Below are positions 34,413-44,200 of a stretch of 64,000 nt of DNA, piece by piece (position 1 is the stretch's first letter; each line of letters begins with the position of its first letter). A program made the position numbers and the translations under genes. The DNA is from Acidobacteria bacterium Ga0074141 (GTDB lineage: Bacteria > Acidobacteriota > Blastocatellia > Pyrinomonadales > Pyrinomonadaceae): the NCBI GenBank assembly GCA_001464665.1, contig LNDP01000025.1:248001-312000 (forward strand), in the 5' to 3' direction. The notes under the pieces were generated by a model, which saw only the letters and a list, made by a program, of their open reading frames with translations, ran no database searches and was not told the origin of the DNA.

Positions 34413-35816
34413 TCATTCGTCTTCCTCGAGCGTCATCTCACTTATCCGGCCATCACTATCAAGAGAAAACCGCCAAAGCATAAGCCGTTTATCGGCTTCG
34501 GCAACGTACCGGTAAATACTTTTATTTTCAACGGTTTCCATCCCTATGAACCGCAGTTTCCGAACCTCGCCAAACCTCCCGATACGATCGTTTGCGGCCT
34601 TGGCCCGCGGCGAGGTGATCGCCCGAAGGAGCTCGGGCGTTAACCTCGAAGCATCGGGCCGGTTCGCAATTCGCGCGCCCAGTGCTTCAAGAAGAAATGC
34701 ATTTCGCTTTTCATCGTCGCCAAGTGCCACGCGAATATTTTTTAGTGAAAGTGTTGGAATAAAAGTTTTCGCGATCGATGTTGCGATCAAGCCTCCCATT
34801 CCGAGTTCGCCGAGATTGCTGAGAACGATGACCGTTATGTCCGAATCAACGTAACGAAAAATGGCGGCACCGAAGCCGGCGGTTTGCCCCGTGTGTCCGA
34901 TGAGTTTGTGTCCGCGAACGTCGCTGATGCGCCAGCCAAGACCATAGGCCGACCGCTCGCCGTTGTTGAAGGTGAACGGTGTCCACATCTCGCGTTTTGT
35001 TTCTGGACGAAGGAACACATCGCCACGAAGTGCACGCTCCCATTTGATCATGTCCTCGATCGTTGATGTGATCGAACCGGCCCCCATCAGATCGGTGAGG
35101 TTTCCGTCGCGTCCGGTGTAACGGTCGATGCGCCATTCGTATCCCGAAGCACGAAACGGAATGATGAATTGCGGGTCACGGTCGCCGGTCCGGTCCATCC
35201 CAAGCGGGCGAAAAATGCGCTCCCGCATGAAGTCCAGGTACTTTTTTCCGCTCTGTGTTTCGATGATGTAAGCAAGCAGGTTAAAGCCGCTGTTGCTATA
35301 TACGTTCCTCTCTCCGGGGGTGAACTCAAGCGGGTGCGGTGAAAGCTGTTTTATGAACTGTGCCATCGAAATGCGTCGCGAAAGCTCGAAACCCGAAAGG
35401 CCCGTGTAACTTTTGATACCGGAGGTGTGCGAGAGCAGGTGCCGGACGGTTACGCCGTTCCACGCCTCCGGCGTTTCCGGAAGATATGCGGATATCTTTT
35501 CATCGAGCCCGACCTTGCCGTCCTGAACAAGCAAGAGAATTCCGGCAGCGGTCATTTGTTTTGAGACGGAACCGATCTCAAAGACCGAGTCGGCCGTAAC
35601 GGGCGCCTCAAATTCGAGACTAGCAAGCCCGTAGCCTTTCACCTTTTCCAACTTTCCTTTGCGGATAACGGCGATGGCCGCCCCGGGAATATTCCTCTCC
35701 TGCATTCGCTCGCGAACGATGCGGTCGACCGCGTCCGCATTTACGCTTGCCGAAGCCAGCAACAAAAGGAATAATGCTCGAAGAACTGTCCGGGTTCTGA
35801 TTTTGTTCGATACCAT
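34413..35816 (-). CDS. Secreted serine hydrolase (beta-lactamase/PBP class C family), second
   Basis: 467 residues. The start MVSNKIRTRTVLRALFLLLL gives a signal peptide ending near SVNADA; upstream in-frame ATGs would bury it. The nucleophile motif is SVSK (FEIGSVSKQMTAAGILLL), the Tyr motif is YSN (NVYSNSGFNLLAYII), and the late HTG motif is IGHTGQTAGFGA. About 100 residues of extra C-terminal domain (from SLKNIRVALG) follow, as in other secreted members of the family. The substrate is unknown. Confidence 0.88.
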   Translation of the reverse strand: MVSNKIRTRTVLRALFLLLLASASVNADAVDRIVRERMQERNIPGAAIAVIRKGKLEKVKGYGLASLEFEAPVTADSVFEIGSVSKQMTAAGILLLVQDGKVGLDEKISAYLPETPEAWNGVTVRHLLSHTSGIKSYTGLSGFELSRRISMAQFIKQLSPHPLEFTPGERNVYSNSGFNLLAYIIETQSGKKYLDFMRERIFRPLGMDRTGDRDPQFIIPFRASGYEWRIDRYTGRDGNLTDLMGAGSITSTIEDMIKWERALRGDVFLRPETKREMWTPFTFNNGERSAYGLGWRISDVRGHKLIGHTGQTAGFGAAIFRYVDSDITVIVLSNLGELGMGGLIATSIAKTFIPTLSLKNIRVALGDDEKRNAFLLEALGARIANRPDASRLTPELLRAITSPRAKAANDRIGRFGEVRKLRFIGMETVENKSIYRYVAEADKRLMLWRFSLDSDGRISEMTLEEDE

Positions 35817-35889
35817 AATTGCATATAAGGATAAGGATTTTTTGCGTGCCGACAAGTGCACCCGCTGCGGTACGGTTCCAACAAACAAC

Positions 35890-36423
35890 ATGAAACGACT
35901 CACTTCACCCATACTTTTGCTTCTCGTGTTCACCGCTTTCGCGTCCGTTGCCGTTGCTCAGCGAGCATATACCGACGGCAAAGCTGCAGGACTCACCTCG
36001 GAGCAGATAGCGGAACTGAAAGGGCTGAATGCCGCAGTCGGCGTTCCGACTTACATTCCGGCGGGCTTCAAACTTGACGCCGTTGTTATCGAAGAACCTC
36101 CGGCACCAGAGATCGTCGGATACACTCTGACCTACAGCAATGCCAAGGGACGTTCGTTCACGATCCAGTCGGTCAATGACGGTATCGGCGACGTCAGCTC
36201 GCCGCAGGTCTATGGACGGAATTCTTATTTCGACGGACGCATCCAGGCAGGCTATTCGATGGACGAGGAGAAAAGTCTTTTTGTTTCCTGGGTCGGCTCG
36301 CTTGAGCGCTATCAGCCAAAGAACACGCTCCAGCAATGGTATTCGCTTGTTGCTGACCGGGGTGACATTACGCTCCGCGAGGCAGTGAAGGTGATGGCGT
36401 CTCTCAGGTACTTGAAACGCTAA
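35890..36423 (+). CDS. Secreted hypothetical protein (177 aa)
   Basis: Starts MKRLTSPILLLLVFTAFASV with signal-peptide cleavage near AVAQ. The mature part opens RAYTDGKAAGLTSEQIAELK, then VPTYIPAGFKLDAVVIEEPP, and has strand-rich repeats after that (GYTLTYSNAKGRSFTIQSVN). The 'P.Y.P.GF.l' motif resembles a DUF4367-like lipoprotein fold, which is only a resemblance. The start was chosen for the signal peptide. It is 9 bp before the ZIP transporter gene and probably in the same operon. Confidence 0.7.
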   Translation: MKRLTSPILLLLVFTAFASVAVAQRAYTDGKAAGLTSEQIAELKGLNAAVGVPTYIPAGFKLDAVVIEEPPAPEIVGYTLTYSNAKGRSFTIQSVNDGIGDVSSPQVYGRNSYFDGRIQAGYSMDEEKSLFVSWVGSLERYQPKNTLQQWYSLVADRGDITLREAVKVMASLRYLKR

Positions 36424-36432
36424 GCGGGCAGA

Positions 36433-37227
36433 ATGCAGTTCACATCCGAGCCATTTTTCAACGCGATCATTGCGACGCTCATCGCCGGGCTCGGAGCGAC
36501 AGCTCTCGGTGCGGTCCCGGCACTTTTTCTCCGGAAACTAAATGAGCGTTTGAACAACAATCTGCTGAGTTTCGCAGCGGGAGTAATGCTTGCAGCGACA
36601 ATATTCTCGCTACTCCTGCCGAGCATCGACGGTTTGCGAAACGCGGGTTCTGAAACAACGAGCGCGGTAACGCAGGCGATCGCCTTCCTATTTATCGGCG
36701 GCTTCGCTCTCTGGCTGGTCAACGAACTTGTACCGCACGAACACTTTGGAAAGGGATCGGAAGGGCCAACGGACGCCGGCCGACTGCGAAAGATCTGGCT
36801 ATTCGTAATTGCCATCGCAATACATAATTTTCCGGAGGGAATGGCGGTCGGGGTCGCAAACGCTACAGAGAACGTTGGGACCGGGTTCGGAGCGATGATG
36901 GGTATCGGCCTGCAGAATCTGCCGGAAGGACTTTCGGTCGCCGTTGCTCTGCAATCACAAGGTTACTCGAAGCTCTATGCCTTCATTGCAACTGCACTTA
37001 CCGGAGCGATAGAAGTAATAGGAGGCGCGATGGGTGGCTCGGTCGTGCTTGTTTCGGCCGGGTTGCTCCCTTGGGCCTTGGCGTTTTCGGCTGGTGCAAT
37101 GCTCTTTATCGTCAGCGACGAGATCATTCCGGAGACACACCGGCCGGGTTTCGAGAACGGAGCAACGCTCTCCCTTTTTATCGGATTCGGGCTGATGATG
37201 TTCCTTGATGCCGCTCTCGCGACCTAA
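36433..37227 (+). CDS. ZIP-family metal transporter (ZupT-like)
   Basis: 264 residues and eight hydrophobic helices. The metal-site motifs are HNFPEGMAVGVA near residue 131 in helix IV and NLPEGLSVAVAL in helix V, both typical of ZIP importers of Zn2+ and related cations. A short loop with HEHFGKGSEG lies between helices III and IV. It ends 2 bp from the convergent NtrC-like gene. Confidence 0.92.
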   Translation: MQFTSEPFFNAIIATLIAGLGATALGAVPALFLRKLNERLNNNLLSFAAGVMLAATIFSLLLPSIDGLRNAGSETTSAVTQAIAFLFIGGFALWLVNELVPHEHFGKGSEGPTDAGRLRKIWLFVIAIAIHNFPEGMAVGVANATENVGTGFGAMMGIGLQNLPEGLSVAVALQSQGYSKLYAFIATALTGAIEVIGGAMGGSVVLVSAGLLPWALAFSAGAMLFIVSDEIIPETHRPGFENGATLSLFIGFGLMMFLDAALAT

Positions 37228-37229
37228 AC

Positions 37230-38633
37230 CTACCGGCGAATTTCCAAGTCATATTCACGAAGCCTGCGATAAAGTGTCGAAGGCGAGATGCCGAGTATCT
37301 CCGCCGTCTTGCCGCGGTGCCAACCGGTGCGTTCGAGAGCGCTCAGTATCTGCTGTCGCTCGGAGTCGCGAAGGTTGACCGGGCTTGTGTACGTGAATGC
37401 GTTCGCCTGTGCCCCGTTCGAGCCATTAGAGCCGTTGTAGTTGACCGAGATCTGTTGACGCTCAACTCCGTGAGCGACCTCCGGGGGCAACTCCTTAAGC
37501 GTGACCCGGCCGTTATCAGAAAGTAACGAAGCACGCTCGAGTGCGTTGCGGAGATGGCGAACGTTTCCTGACCAACTGAAGCGTTTAAGTGCGTCGAGGA
37601 CGGGTTCCGTAAGGATAGGTGCATTCGCACCGCCGATCTGGCGCATGAGATGAACCGCAAGCGGCTCGACATCCTCGCTTCTTTCGCGAAGCGGAGCGAT
37701 CGGTATTTCGAAACTATTCACTCTATATAAAAGGTCTGAGCGAAAAACGCCGTCCGCAACCGCCTGAAGCGGATCGCGGTTGGTCGCCGCGACTATGCGG
37801 ACATCGACCTCGACCTTTTTTACACCGCCGACGCGAAAGAAGGTTCGCGTTTCAAGAGCACGCAGAAGCTTCGACTGAAGCTGCGCGGGCATCTCCATTA
37901 TCTCATCGAGAAAAAGCGTGCCCCCATGGGCGAGTTCAAAGAGTCCAAGCTTGCGGGTTCGCGCGCCGGAGAACGCACCGGGCTCGTAACCGAATAGCTC
38001 GGATTCGAGAAGCGTATCCTGAATCGCTGCGCAGTTTAGATCGATGAAGGGCTTGTCGGCCCGCTGGCTTAGCCGGTGGATCGCTTGCGCCACGAGCTCC
38101 TTGCCGGTACCTGATTCGCCGGTGATCAGAACCGATGTGTCCGAAGGAGCGACCCGGCGGACAAGACGCAGAACTTCTTTCATCTGCGGAGATTCGGCGA
38201 TGATCTCGGGCATCGGGCCCTTGGCGTGCTCTATCTGCGCCCGAAGCCGCTGGTTGTCGGCACGCAGGTCGCGCTTCTCGGTGGCATTTTTCACTAGTGC
38301 GGCGAGCTCGGCGATTCGATACGGTTTGGTGAGGTAGTCGTACGCACCGAGCTTCATCGCGGTGATGGCGGTTTCGACCGTACCCTGGCCGGTGAGCATA
38401 ATAATCTCGGGCGGGCTCGGGCTCTTTTCGCGGATGCGCTTCAAGAGTCCGATACCGTCAAGCCGAGGCATGTTGATGTCGCAGAGCACGACATCAAACT
38501 CTTCGGCCTCGAGTTTTTCCCATGCGGCCTCGCCGTCTTCGGCGGTTTCGGCCTTATGCCCATGACGGCCCATTTCTTTTTGAATGACCGTTCTTAGATT
38601 TTTTTCGTCGTCAACGATGAGGAGGTTAGCCAT
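37230..38633 (-). CDS. NtrC-family sigma-54-dependent response regulator
   Basis: 467 residues: receiver domain with Asp52 (VVLCDINMPRLDG), AAA+ domain with Walker A GESGTGKE (172-179), and a C-terminal Fis-type helix-turn-helix (LERTGWHRGKTAEILGISPS, then TLYRRLREY). The sigma-54 contact loop reads GAFSGA (219-224) instead of GAFTGA. A Gly/Asn/Ser-rich linker (NYNGSNGSNGAQ) precedes the helix-turn-helix. It is paired with the histidine kinase 60 bp upstream. Target promoters cannot be inferred here. Confidence 0.95.
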   Translation of the reverse strand: MANLLIVDDEKNLRTVIQKEMGRHGHKAETAEDGEAAWEKLEAEEFDVVLCDINMPRLDGIGLLKRIREKSPSPPEIIMLTGQGTVETAITAMKLGAYDYLTKPYRIAELAALVKNATEKRDLRADNQRLRAQIEHAKGPMPEIIAESPQMKEVLRLVRRVAPSDTSVLITGESGTGKELVAQAIHRLSQRADKPFIDLNCAAIQDTLLESELFGYEPGAFSGARTRKLGLFELAHGGTLFLDEIMEMPAQLQSKLLRALETRTFFRVGGVKKVEVDVRIVAATNRDPLQAVADGVFRSDLLYRVNSFEIPIAPLRERSEDVEPLAVHLMRQIGGANAPILTEPVLDALKRFSWSGNVRHLRNALERASLLSDNGRVTLKELPPEVAHGVERQQISVNYNGSNGSNGAQANAFTYTSPVNLRDSERQQILSALERTGWHRGKTAEILGISPSTLYRRLREYDLEIRR

Positions 38634-38693
38634 GTTTTCTACCTAGGGGGGAGCGGGAGTTGTTTGCGGGCCGACGTCCGGCCCGGCATTCGA

Positions 38694-40349
38694 TCAAGCG
38701 AGTTCTTTCACGACCGGGAGAGCGATCGTGAATGTTGTTCCTTTACCGACATTCGAACGGACAGAAAGACGTCCGCCATGGTCGGTGATGATTCCGTAAC
38801 AGACCGCGAGGCCGAGGCCGGTTCCTTTTCCGACGTCCTTCGTGGTGAAGAACGGCTCGAAGATCTTGGACATATCCTCGGCGGGGATTCCTATGCCCGT
38901 GTCGCTTATCTCTAAAGAGACGCGGCGATTTCCGGCGAAGGCTCGAAAGGTGAGCGTGCCGCCCTCGGGCATCGCGTCGATAGCGTTCGTCGCAAGTGCG
39001 ATCACCGCTTGTTGTATCTGGCCGCCGTCAGCATTGACCGGAGGGAGACCGTCCTCGATGTCGAGCTCGATAGTAATGTTGTCCCCACGACGCTGGTGTG
39101 AGATCAGGTTGACCGACGAGCGAAGGATCTCGCCAAGATCGATCGGCGACCTTTCACCGGTCCGCATCCGGCTGAAGTCAAGCAAGCCGGTTGTTATCGA
39201 TTTGCAGCGGAAAGCTTCGCTCTTTATGAGCTCAAGATATTCGTGCAGATCATCGATCGCATCGCTGCCTGCGAAGGAACCGTCGTCTGCGCGATGCTCA
39301 AGAGCTTCGGCACAGGCGGCGATCGTCGCCAGCGGATTATTTATCTCGTGCACAACGCCGGCGGCAAGCCGACCAACCGCTGCGAGCTTTTCCGCCCGGC
39401 CAACGGCATGAATGGCCTCGACCCGCATCGTCACATCCTCTCCGACCGTGATCACGTGCGTGACCTCATCGGTATCGGGGTTCCGCATCGGTATCTTGCT
39501 TACCATCCAGTGCTTCGTTGATCCGTCTTCGGCGGTGGTTTGTTGCTCGATCCGCTGGATATCTCCGGTGCGGAATACCTCTTCAAATTCGTGTCGTACG
39601 CGGCCTTCCGGGTAGCGGGCAAGCACTGTGAATACATTCCGGCCGATGGCTTCGTCACGAGGTATGCCCTGCAGGCCGACCTCACGTTGGCGGTTCCAGG
39701 TTACGATGCGGTAATCGCGGTCGATGACGTAGATCGAAACCGGCAACGAATCGAGAATCGCTTCGGTAAACCGGCGATGCTCCTCTTTCGCCCGCGTTAT
39801 AGATGTATTGATCGCGGCCTCATAATGGGCCGAGAGGTTGATGCTCATGGCCGCCATTCGGGTTGCGGCTTCGATCAGATTGGCCTTTACGTCGTCGAAG
39901 TCGGCGGTATCGTTAAAGCCGACCGCTATCAAGCCCTTTACCTTTCCGTTGATATGCAGCGGCGAAACGTATTCGACCGAATGCTCGATGCTGTCGATCA
40001 TGAACTCCGCCCGGTCGTCCTCCGGATGCCCGACCTGCGGCGGAAGGAGCTCAAGCCATCGCTCGAATCTTGGGCGGTGGAAAAAACTGGTCAGCAACTC
40101 TCCGCGGCGATCAACACCGAAACTGACGACCCCAATATTCTCCAACTCCGCAAGAAATACGCACGCCTCTGCATCAAGCCGCTGCCTGAGCGCAACGGCA
40201 ACGCGAGCCGCGACCTTCTTCGGATGAACCATGAAGAGAAGGCTCCGCCCAAGCTCCGAGATGAACTTGAGTTCATCTGACGCTTCGGACCCGCGGCGCA
40301 CTTGTTCCGCTCTGGGTACAGTTCGCTTTCTTGCAGATGTTTGAGCCAT
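38694..40349 (-). CDS. Cytosolic GAF-PAS sensor histidine kinase
   Basis: 551 residues with no transmembrane segment: GAF-like part (about 25-175), PAS (about 195-310, [20 protein letters not shown]), dimerisation domain with the phospho-His in [14 protein letters not shown] (His334), and ATPase boxes [17 protein letters not shown] (N), DTGIGIP (G1) and [15 protein letters not shown] (G2). It is the partner of the downstream NtrC-like regulator, read from the promoter at 40448-40476. The cytosolic sensor domains point to an internal signal. Confidence 0.95.
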   Translation of the reverse strand: MAQTSARKRTVPRAEQVRRGSEASDELKFISELGRSLLFMVHPKKVAARVAVALRQRLDAEACVFLAELENIGVVSFGVDRRGELLTSFFHRPRFERWLELLPPQVGHPEDDRAEFMIDSIEHSVEYVSPLHINGKVKGLIAVGFNDTADFDDVKANLIEAATRMAAMSINLSAHYEAAINTSITRAKEEHRRFTEAILDSLPVSIYVIDRDYRIVTWNRQREVGLQGIPRDEAIGRNVFTVLARYPEGRVRHEFEEVFRTGDIQRIEQQTTAEDGSTKHWMVSKIPMRNPDTDEVTHVITVGEDVTMRVEAIHAVGRAEKLAAVGRLAAGVVHEINNPLATIAACAEALEHRADDGSFAGSDAIDDLHEYLELIKSEAFRCKSITTGLLDFSRMRTGERSPIDLGEILRSSVNLISHQRRGDNITIELDIEDGLPPVNADGGQIQQAVIALATNAIDAMPEGGTLTFRAFAGNRRVSLEISDTGIGIPAEDMSKIFEPFFTTKDVGKGTGLGLAVCYGIITDHGGRLSVRSNVGKGTTFTIALPVVKELA

Positions 40350-40447
40350 TTAAGCCATAAGACCGATTGCAAATTGCCCGACAGGAAAGAGGAAAGGGGC
40401 GGGATCGAAAAGATGAGGCACGAAGATACAACTTACCTCACTTTGAT

Positions 40448-40476
40448 ATTAAAGAATGTTTTAACATTTTTGTCAA
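40448..40476 (-). promoter_or_regulatory. Sigma-70 promoter for the kinase-regulator operon with internal palindrome
   Basis: On the minus strand TTGACA (40471-40476) and TTTAAT (40448-40453) are 17 bases apart. The spacer contains AATGTTAAAACATT, a perfect palindrome, in the place of a repressor operator. The expected transcript start is about 90 bases before the kinase ATG. Confidence 0.7.
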
Positions 40477-40542
40477 TTGTTTATTCCCATCGCAATTTGC
40501 TTGACCTTGGGCCGGGGTAGGATAAAGTATTAAGAATATCGA

Positions 40543-41229
40543 ATGAGAGTTTCTTTTACGCAGATCGGGGTCTTCATCGTGGGCTTGGTGCTTATCACTG
40601 GCCTCGGGCCTGTAGCTTTTGGCCAGCAGGTGGTCGATAAGACCGTAGCGACGGTCAGCGACGGGATACGAACCGAGTTGATCACACTTTCCGACCTGAA
40701 GTGGCAACTGGCACTTCAGCCGGGCGTTCCGCTCTCTCCGCCAAGTTCCGAAGACCTTAATCGGGCGTTGCAAACACAGATCGATCAACGGCTTTTTGCT
40801 CTCGAGGCTGAACGGCTTCCGAGCCGCCCGCCGACCGAGAAAGATGTAGCGGACAAGATACAAGAGATTCTTGGCTATTTTCCCTCGTCTGCGGATTTTG
40901 AGTCGCGGCTTCGTGCGGTCGGCTTTACCTCGATTCGGGACGACAATTTCGAACGCATGATCTTTCGGCGGCTCGCGATCGAACGCTATCTCGATTTTCG
41001 TTTCCGGTCGTTTGTTGTTGTAACTCCCGAAGACGAAGAGAACTACTATCGCGAGGGCTTCGTGCCGGATTTTCGTCGTCGATTTCCTGGGTTGTTGATG
41101 CCAACCCTCGACGAAAAACGTGAAGAGATACGCACCGAACTTACCGAAGACCGTGTGGCCGCCGAGATCGAGGCGTTTCTGGACGACGCACGCCGCAGGG
41201 CGGAGATAACCATCCTTCTCCCGGTCTAA
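40543..41229 (+). CDS. SurA-like secreted chaperone/peptidyl-prolyl isomerase-related protein
   Basis: 228 residues. A signal peptide spans 1-27 (FIVGLVLITGLGPVAFGQ). The body is all-helical, with VVDKTVATVSDGIRTELITL, a QTQIDQRLFALEAERLP segment and VVVTPEDEENYYREGF, an arrangement typical of the SurA N-terminal domain. There is no recognisable parvulin domain, so any activity is chaperone-like at most. It lies 56 bp before the FG-GAP gene on the same strand. Confidence 0.7.
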   Translation: MRVSFTQIGVFIVGLVLITGLGPVAFGQQVVDKTVATVSDGIRTELITLSDLKWQLALQPGVPLSPPSSEDLNRALQTQIDQRLFALEAERLPSRPPTEKDVADKIQEILGYFPSSADFESRLRAVGFTSIRDDNFERMIFRRLAIERYLDFRFRSFVVVTPEDEENYYREGFVPDFRRRFPGLLMPTLDEKREEIRTELTEDRVAAEIEAFLDDARRRAEITILLPV

Positions 41230-41285
41230 TCCAACAGGAATTCGCTAGAATCTCTAGGTCTTCTGATAAAATCAAGTTTTCGATC

Positions 41286-44200
41286 ATGTTTTTTCGAACC
41301 GTAGTTTGTTCGCTTTTGTTGCTGCTGAGTATCTCGGTGGTTAGTGCACAGCGCCAGGAGGCAACTGCAGTGTCGATTGCAGGGCCGGAATGGCGTGGCG
41401 TAAATCGGTTCGCGATCGGGAGTCTGACGGCGGCGGCATTCACCGGGCCGAGCGTTCCCGCAGGAAAACGCGAGATCATTTCGAAGGGCTTCGACAGATT
41501 CGGGCTTGATGGCTTGTCAAACGGCTTGGCGACATCATTCGGCGGCGATGTCGCGACCGGTTCTCCATTCTCAGGGCAAATGCCTCCGCCGTTGCTCTCA
41601 TTTGACGGCATCAACAACATCGACAACGGCCTCGCCTACAACCTGCTATTCATTCCGCCGGATATGGTCGGGGCGGTCGGGCCCGAACACTTCGTTCAGG
41701 TCGTGAATGCTCTGATAAGGGTTTATGACAAGGCTGGGAATCCCCAGACACCGCCGGTGCGGATCAATTCGCTTTTCGCTCCGCTTCAGACCATTTGCGC
41801 CAACCGTTTCGACGGGCTTCCGAACATCATCTACGACCAATTCGCCGATCGATGGCTGATCAGCCAGGTCTGCTCGGCCTTTCCGCCTTTTCGGCAGATG
41901 ATCGCCGTTTCGCGTACGGGCGACCCGGCGGGCGAATATTACCTGTACGAGTTCGTCATGCCGAATGTGAAGATCAATGATTTTCCTAAATTCGGTTTGT
42001 GGCCATCGGCGTACACGATGACGACCGACGAGTTTCTCGGCTCCGATTACGTCGGTGCGGGGATGTTCGCCTTTGAACGGGCAAAGCTGCTGGCCGGTGA
42101 CGCCTCTGCGAGATACATATATTTCAATTCGCCTGTTCCGGTTCAGCCGCGGCGACGCGGAATGCTGCCCGCTGATATCGACGGGCTTAAGCTCCCCCCG
42201 GAGAACTCGCCCGGGATCTTCGCAAGCTACACGGCAACGGAATACGGCGATACAGCGGATTCGATCCGCCTTTTTGCGTTCGCACCGAACTTTGCGGAGC
42301 CGGCAAACTCAACATTCAGTGAGCTGCCCGAAAGTCCGATCCTCCTAGAGCCTTTCGACCCGACGAGCCCCGATGGCCGGACGGACATCGCCCAACCGCC
42401 GCCGGGAGAATTCCTTGATTCGCAGAGCGACCGGCTAAATAACCGGCTCGCCTATCGCAATCTCGGCACGCATGAATCGCTCGTAGTGGCAAAAACCGTC
42501 CGGATGACGCCGACCGAACAAACATATCGGGCGGGGGTTCGTGTAACTGAGCTGCGGCGGGCGTCGGCGGGTTTCTCGCCCGCGGTACAGGCGACAATCG
42601 GCGATGGCTCGAGTTCGCGGTGGATAAGCTCCGCGGCGCTCGATCACGAAGGCAATCTCGCCGTGCAATACAATTTTGTCAGCGACGAGAAAAAGCCTTC
42701 AATACTTTATTCGGGCAGGCTAACGACCGACCCGCCGGATACGCTCCGCGAAGAGGGGCAGTTGGTCGAGGGCACGGGTGTTCAGCGGACATTCGGCTTT
42801 CGCTGGGGCGACTACGCCTCAATCACGCCTGACCCTGTCGATGATTGCACTTTCTGGTTCACGGGCGAATATTACACACAGGCGAGTCAGGATCAGAGCG
42901 AGCTCGGATGGCTGACGCGGATCGGTGCGTTCAAGTTCGATGAATGCATCGCGGCACCGCGAGCGGCGATCTCGGGTGGTGTGACCGACAACTCAACCGG
43001 CCTCCCTATCGCGAATGCTCGCGTAAAGGCCGGTGATTATTCCCGGACATCGAATGCAGCCGGAAGCTACGGAAGCCTGACCGTTCTTCCGGGCAGTTAC
43101 GAACTTCGGGCGGAAGCGAGCGGCTACAGGGCCGAGACCGGGCAGATCACTCTTTCATCCGGACAGGTGGAGCCGAGGAACTTTTCACTCGAACCCCTCG
43201 CCGAATTCCAGATCGAAACTGCCGAATTGATCAACGATTCGTGCCCGACATCGTCGGTACCTCGTCCGGGCGACAGCGTCACTCTCCGACTTACTTTAAA
43301 GAACACCGGTGCCCGAGATTCGCTTCCTCTCACGGCGACCGTGGTCGCGGATGATATCGTCATTCAGCCCGGCCCACCGCAGGAGCTTGGTGTGGTTCCG
43401 CTCAACGCGGCGGTCACTGCCGACTTCACCTTTGCGATCCTAAGCGGGGCGAAATGCGGCGTCGCCATAAGCCCGACGATCACGCTGAGCGAGGGCACAG
43501 AGCCGCTTGGGGAACTGAGCGTGCCGCTTAGAGCGGGCGGCGAGCGGGTCGCGTTTAGCGAAAGCTTCGACGGAGTTACAGCACCACAGCTCCCGGCCGG
43601 ATGGACCACCTCAACGACCGAGAATCATCAGCTTTGGCGAACCTCATCGGCACGGAATGAATCCGCCCCGAACGCGCTTTTCTCACCGGCTCCGATACAA
43701 CGCGGCGTAAACGCGGTGACCTCGCCGGCATTTCAAGTGAGCACGGCCGCTGCCGAAGTTCGCTTCCGGCTGTGGTATGAACTTGAGACGACTTTCCTCC
43801 GCAACCGCTTGTATGACGGTGCCGTGTTCGAGGTGAGTATCGCGGACGGCGACTGGCAGGATATTCTTGCCGCCGGAGGGACGTTCCTCGCAGGCGGTTA
43901 CGATGGGACCATCGACGGCTGTTGTCAGAATCCGCTCGCCGGCCGGCTCGGATGGTCAGGCCGGAGCGGTGTCAACCAAACGCCCGAATGGATAGACAGC
44001 GTCGTCCGTTTGCCGGCAGCCGCGGCCGGTCAAAGCGTAAGTCTTCGTTGGCGGGTCGGGACGGATATCGGCACTTTTCGTGAGGGCATCTATATTGACG
44101 ATCTCAAGGTGATCGATGGCTTCACGTGCGATTGTCCGGCCGCAACTCCGAACGCGGCACCCTATGATTTCGATGGCGATGGCCGGACCGATATCGCCGC

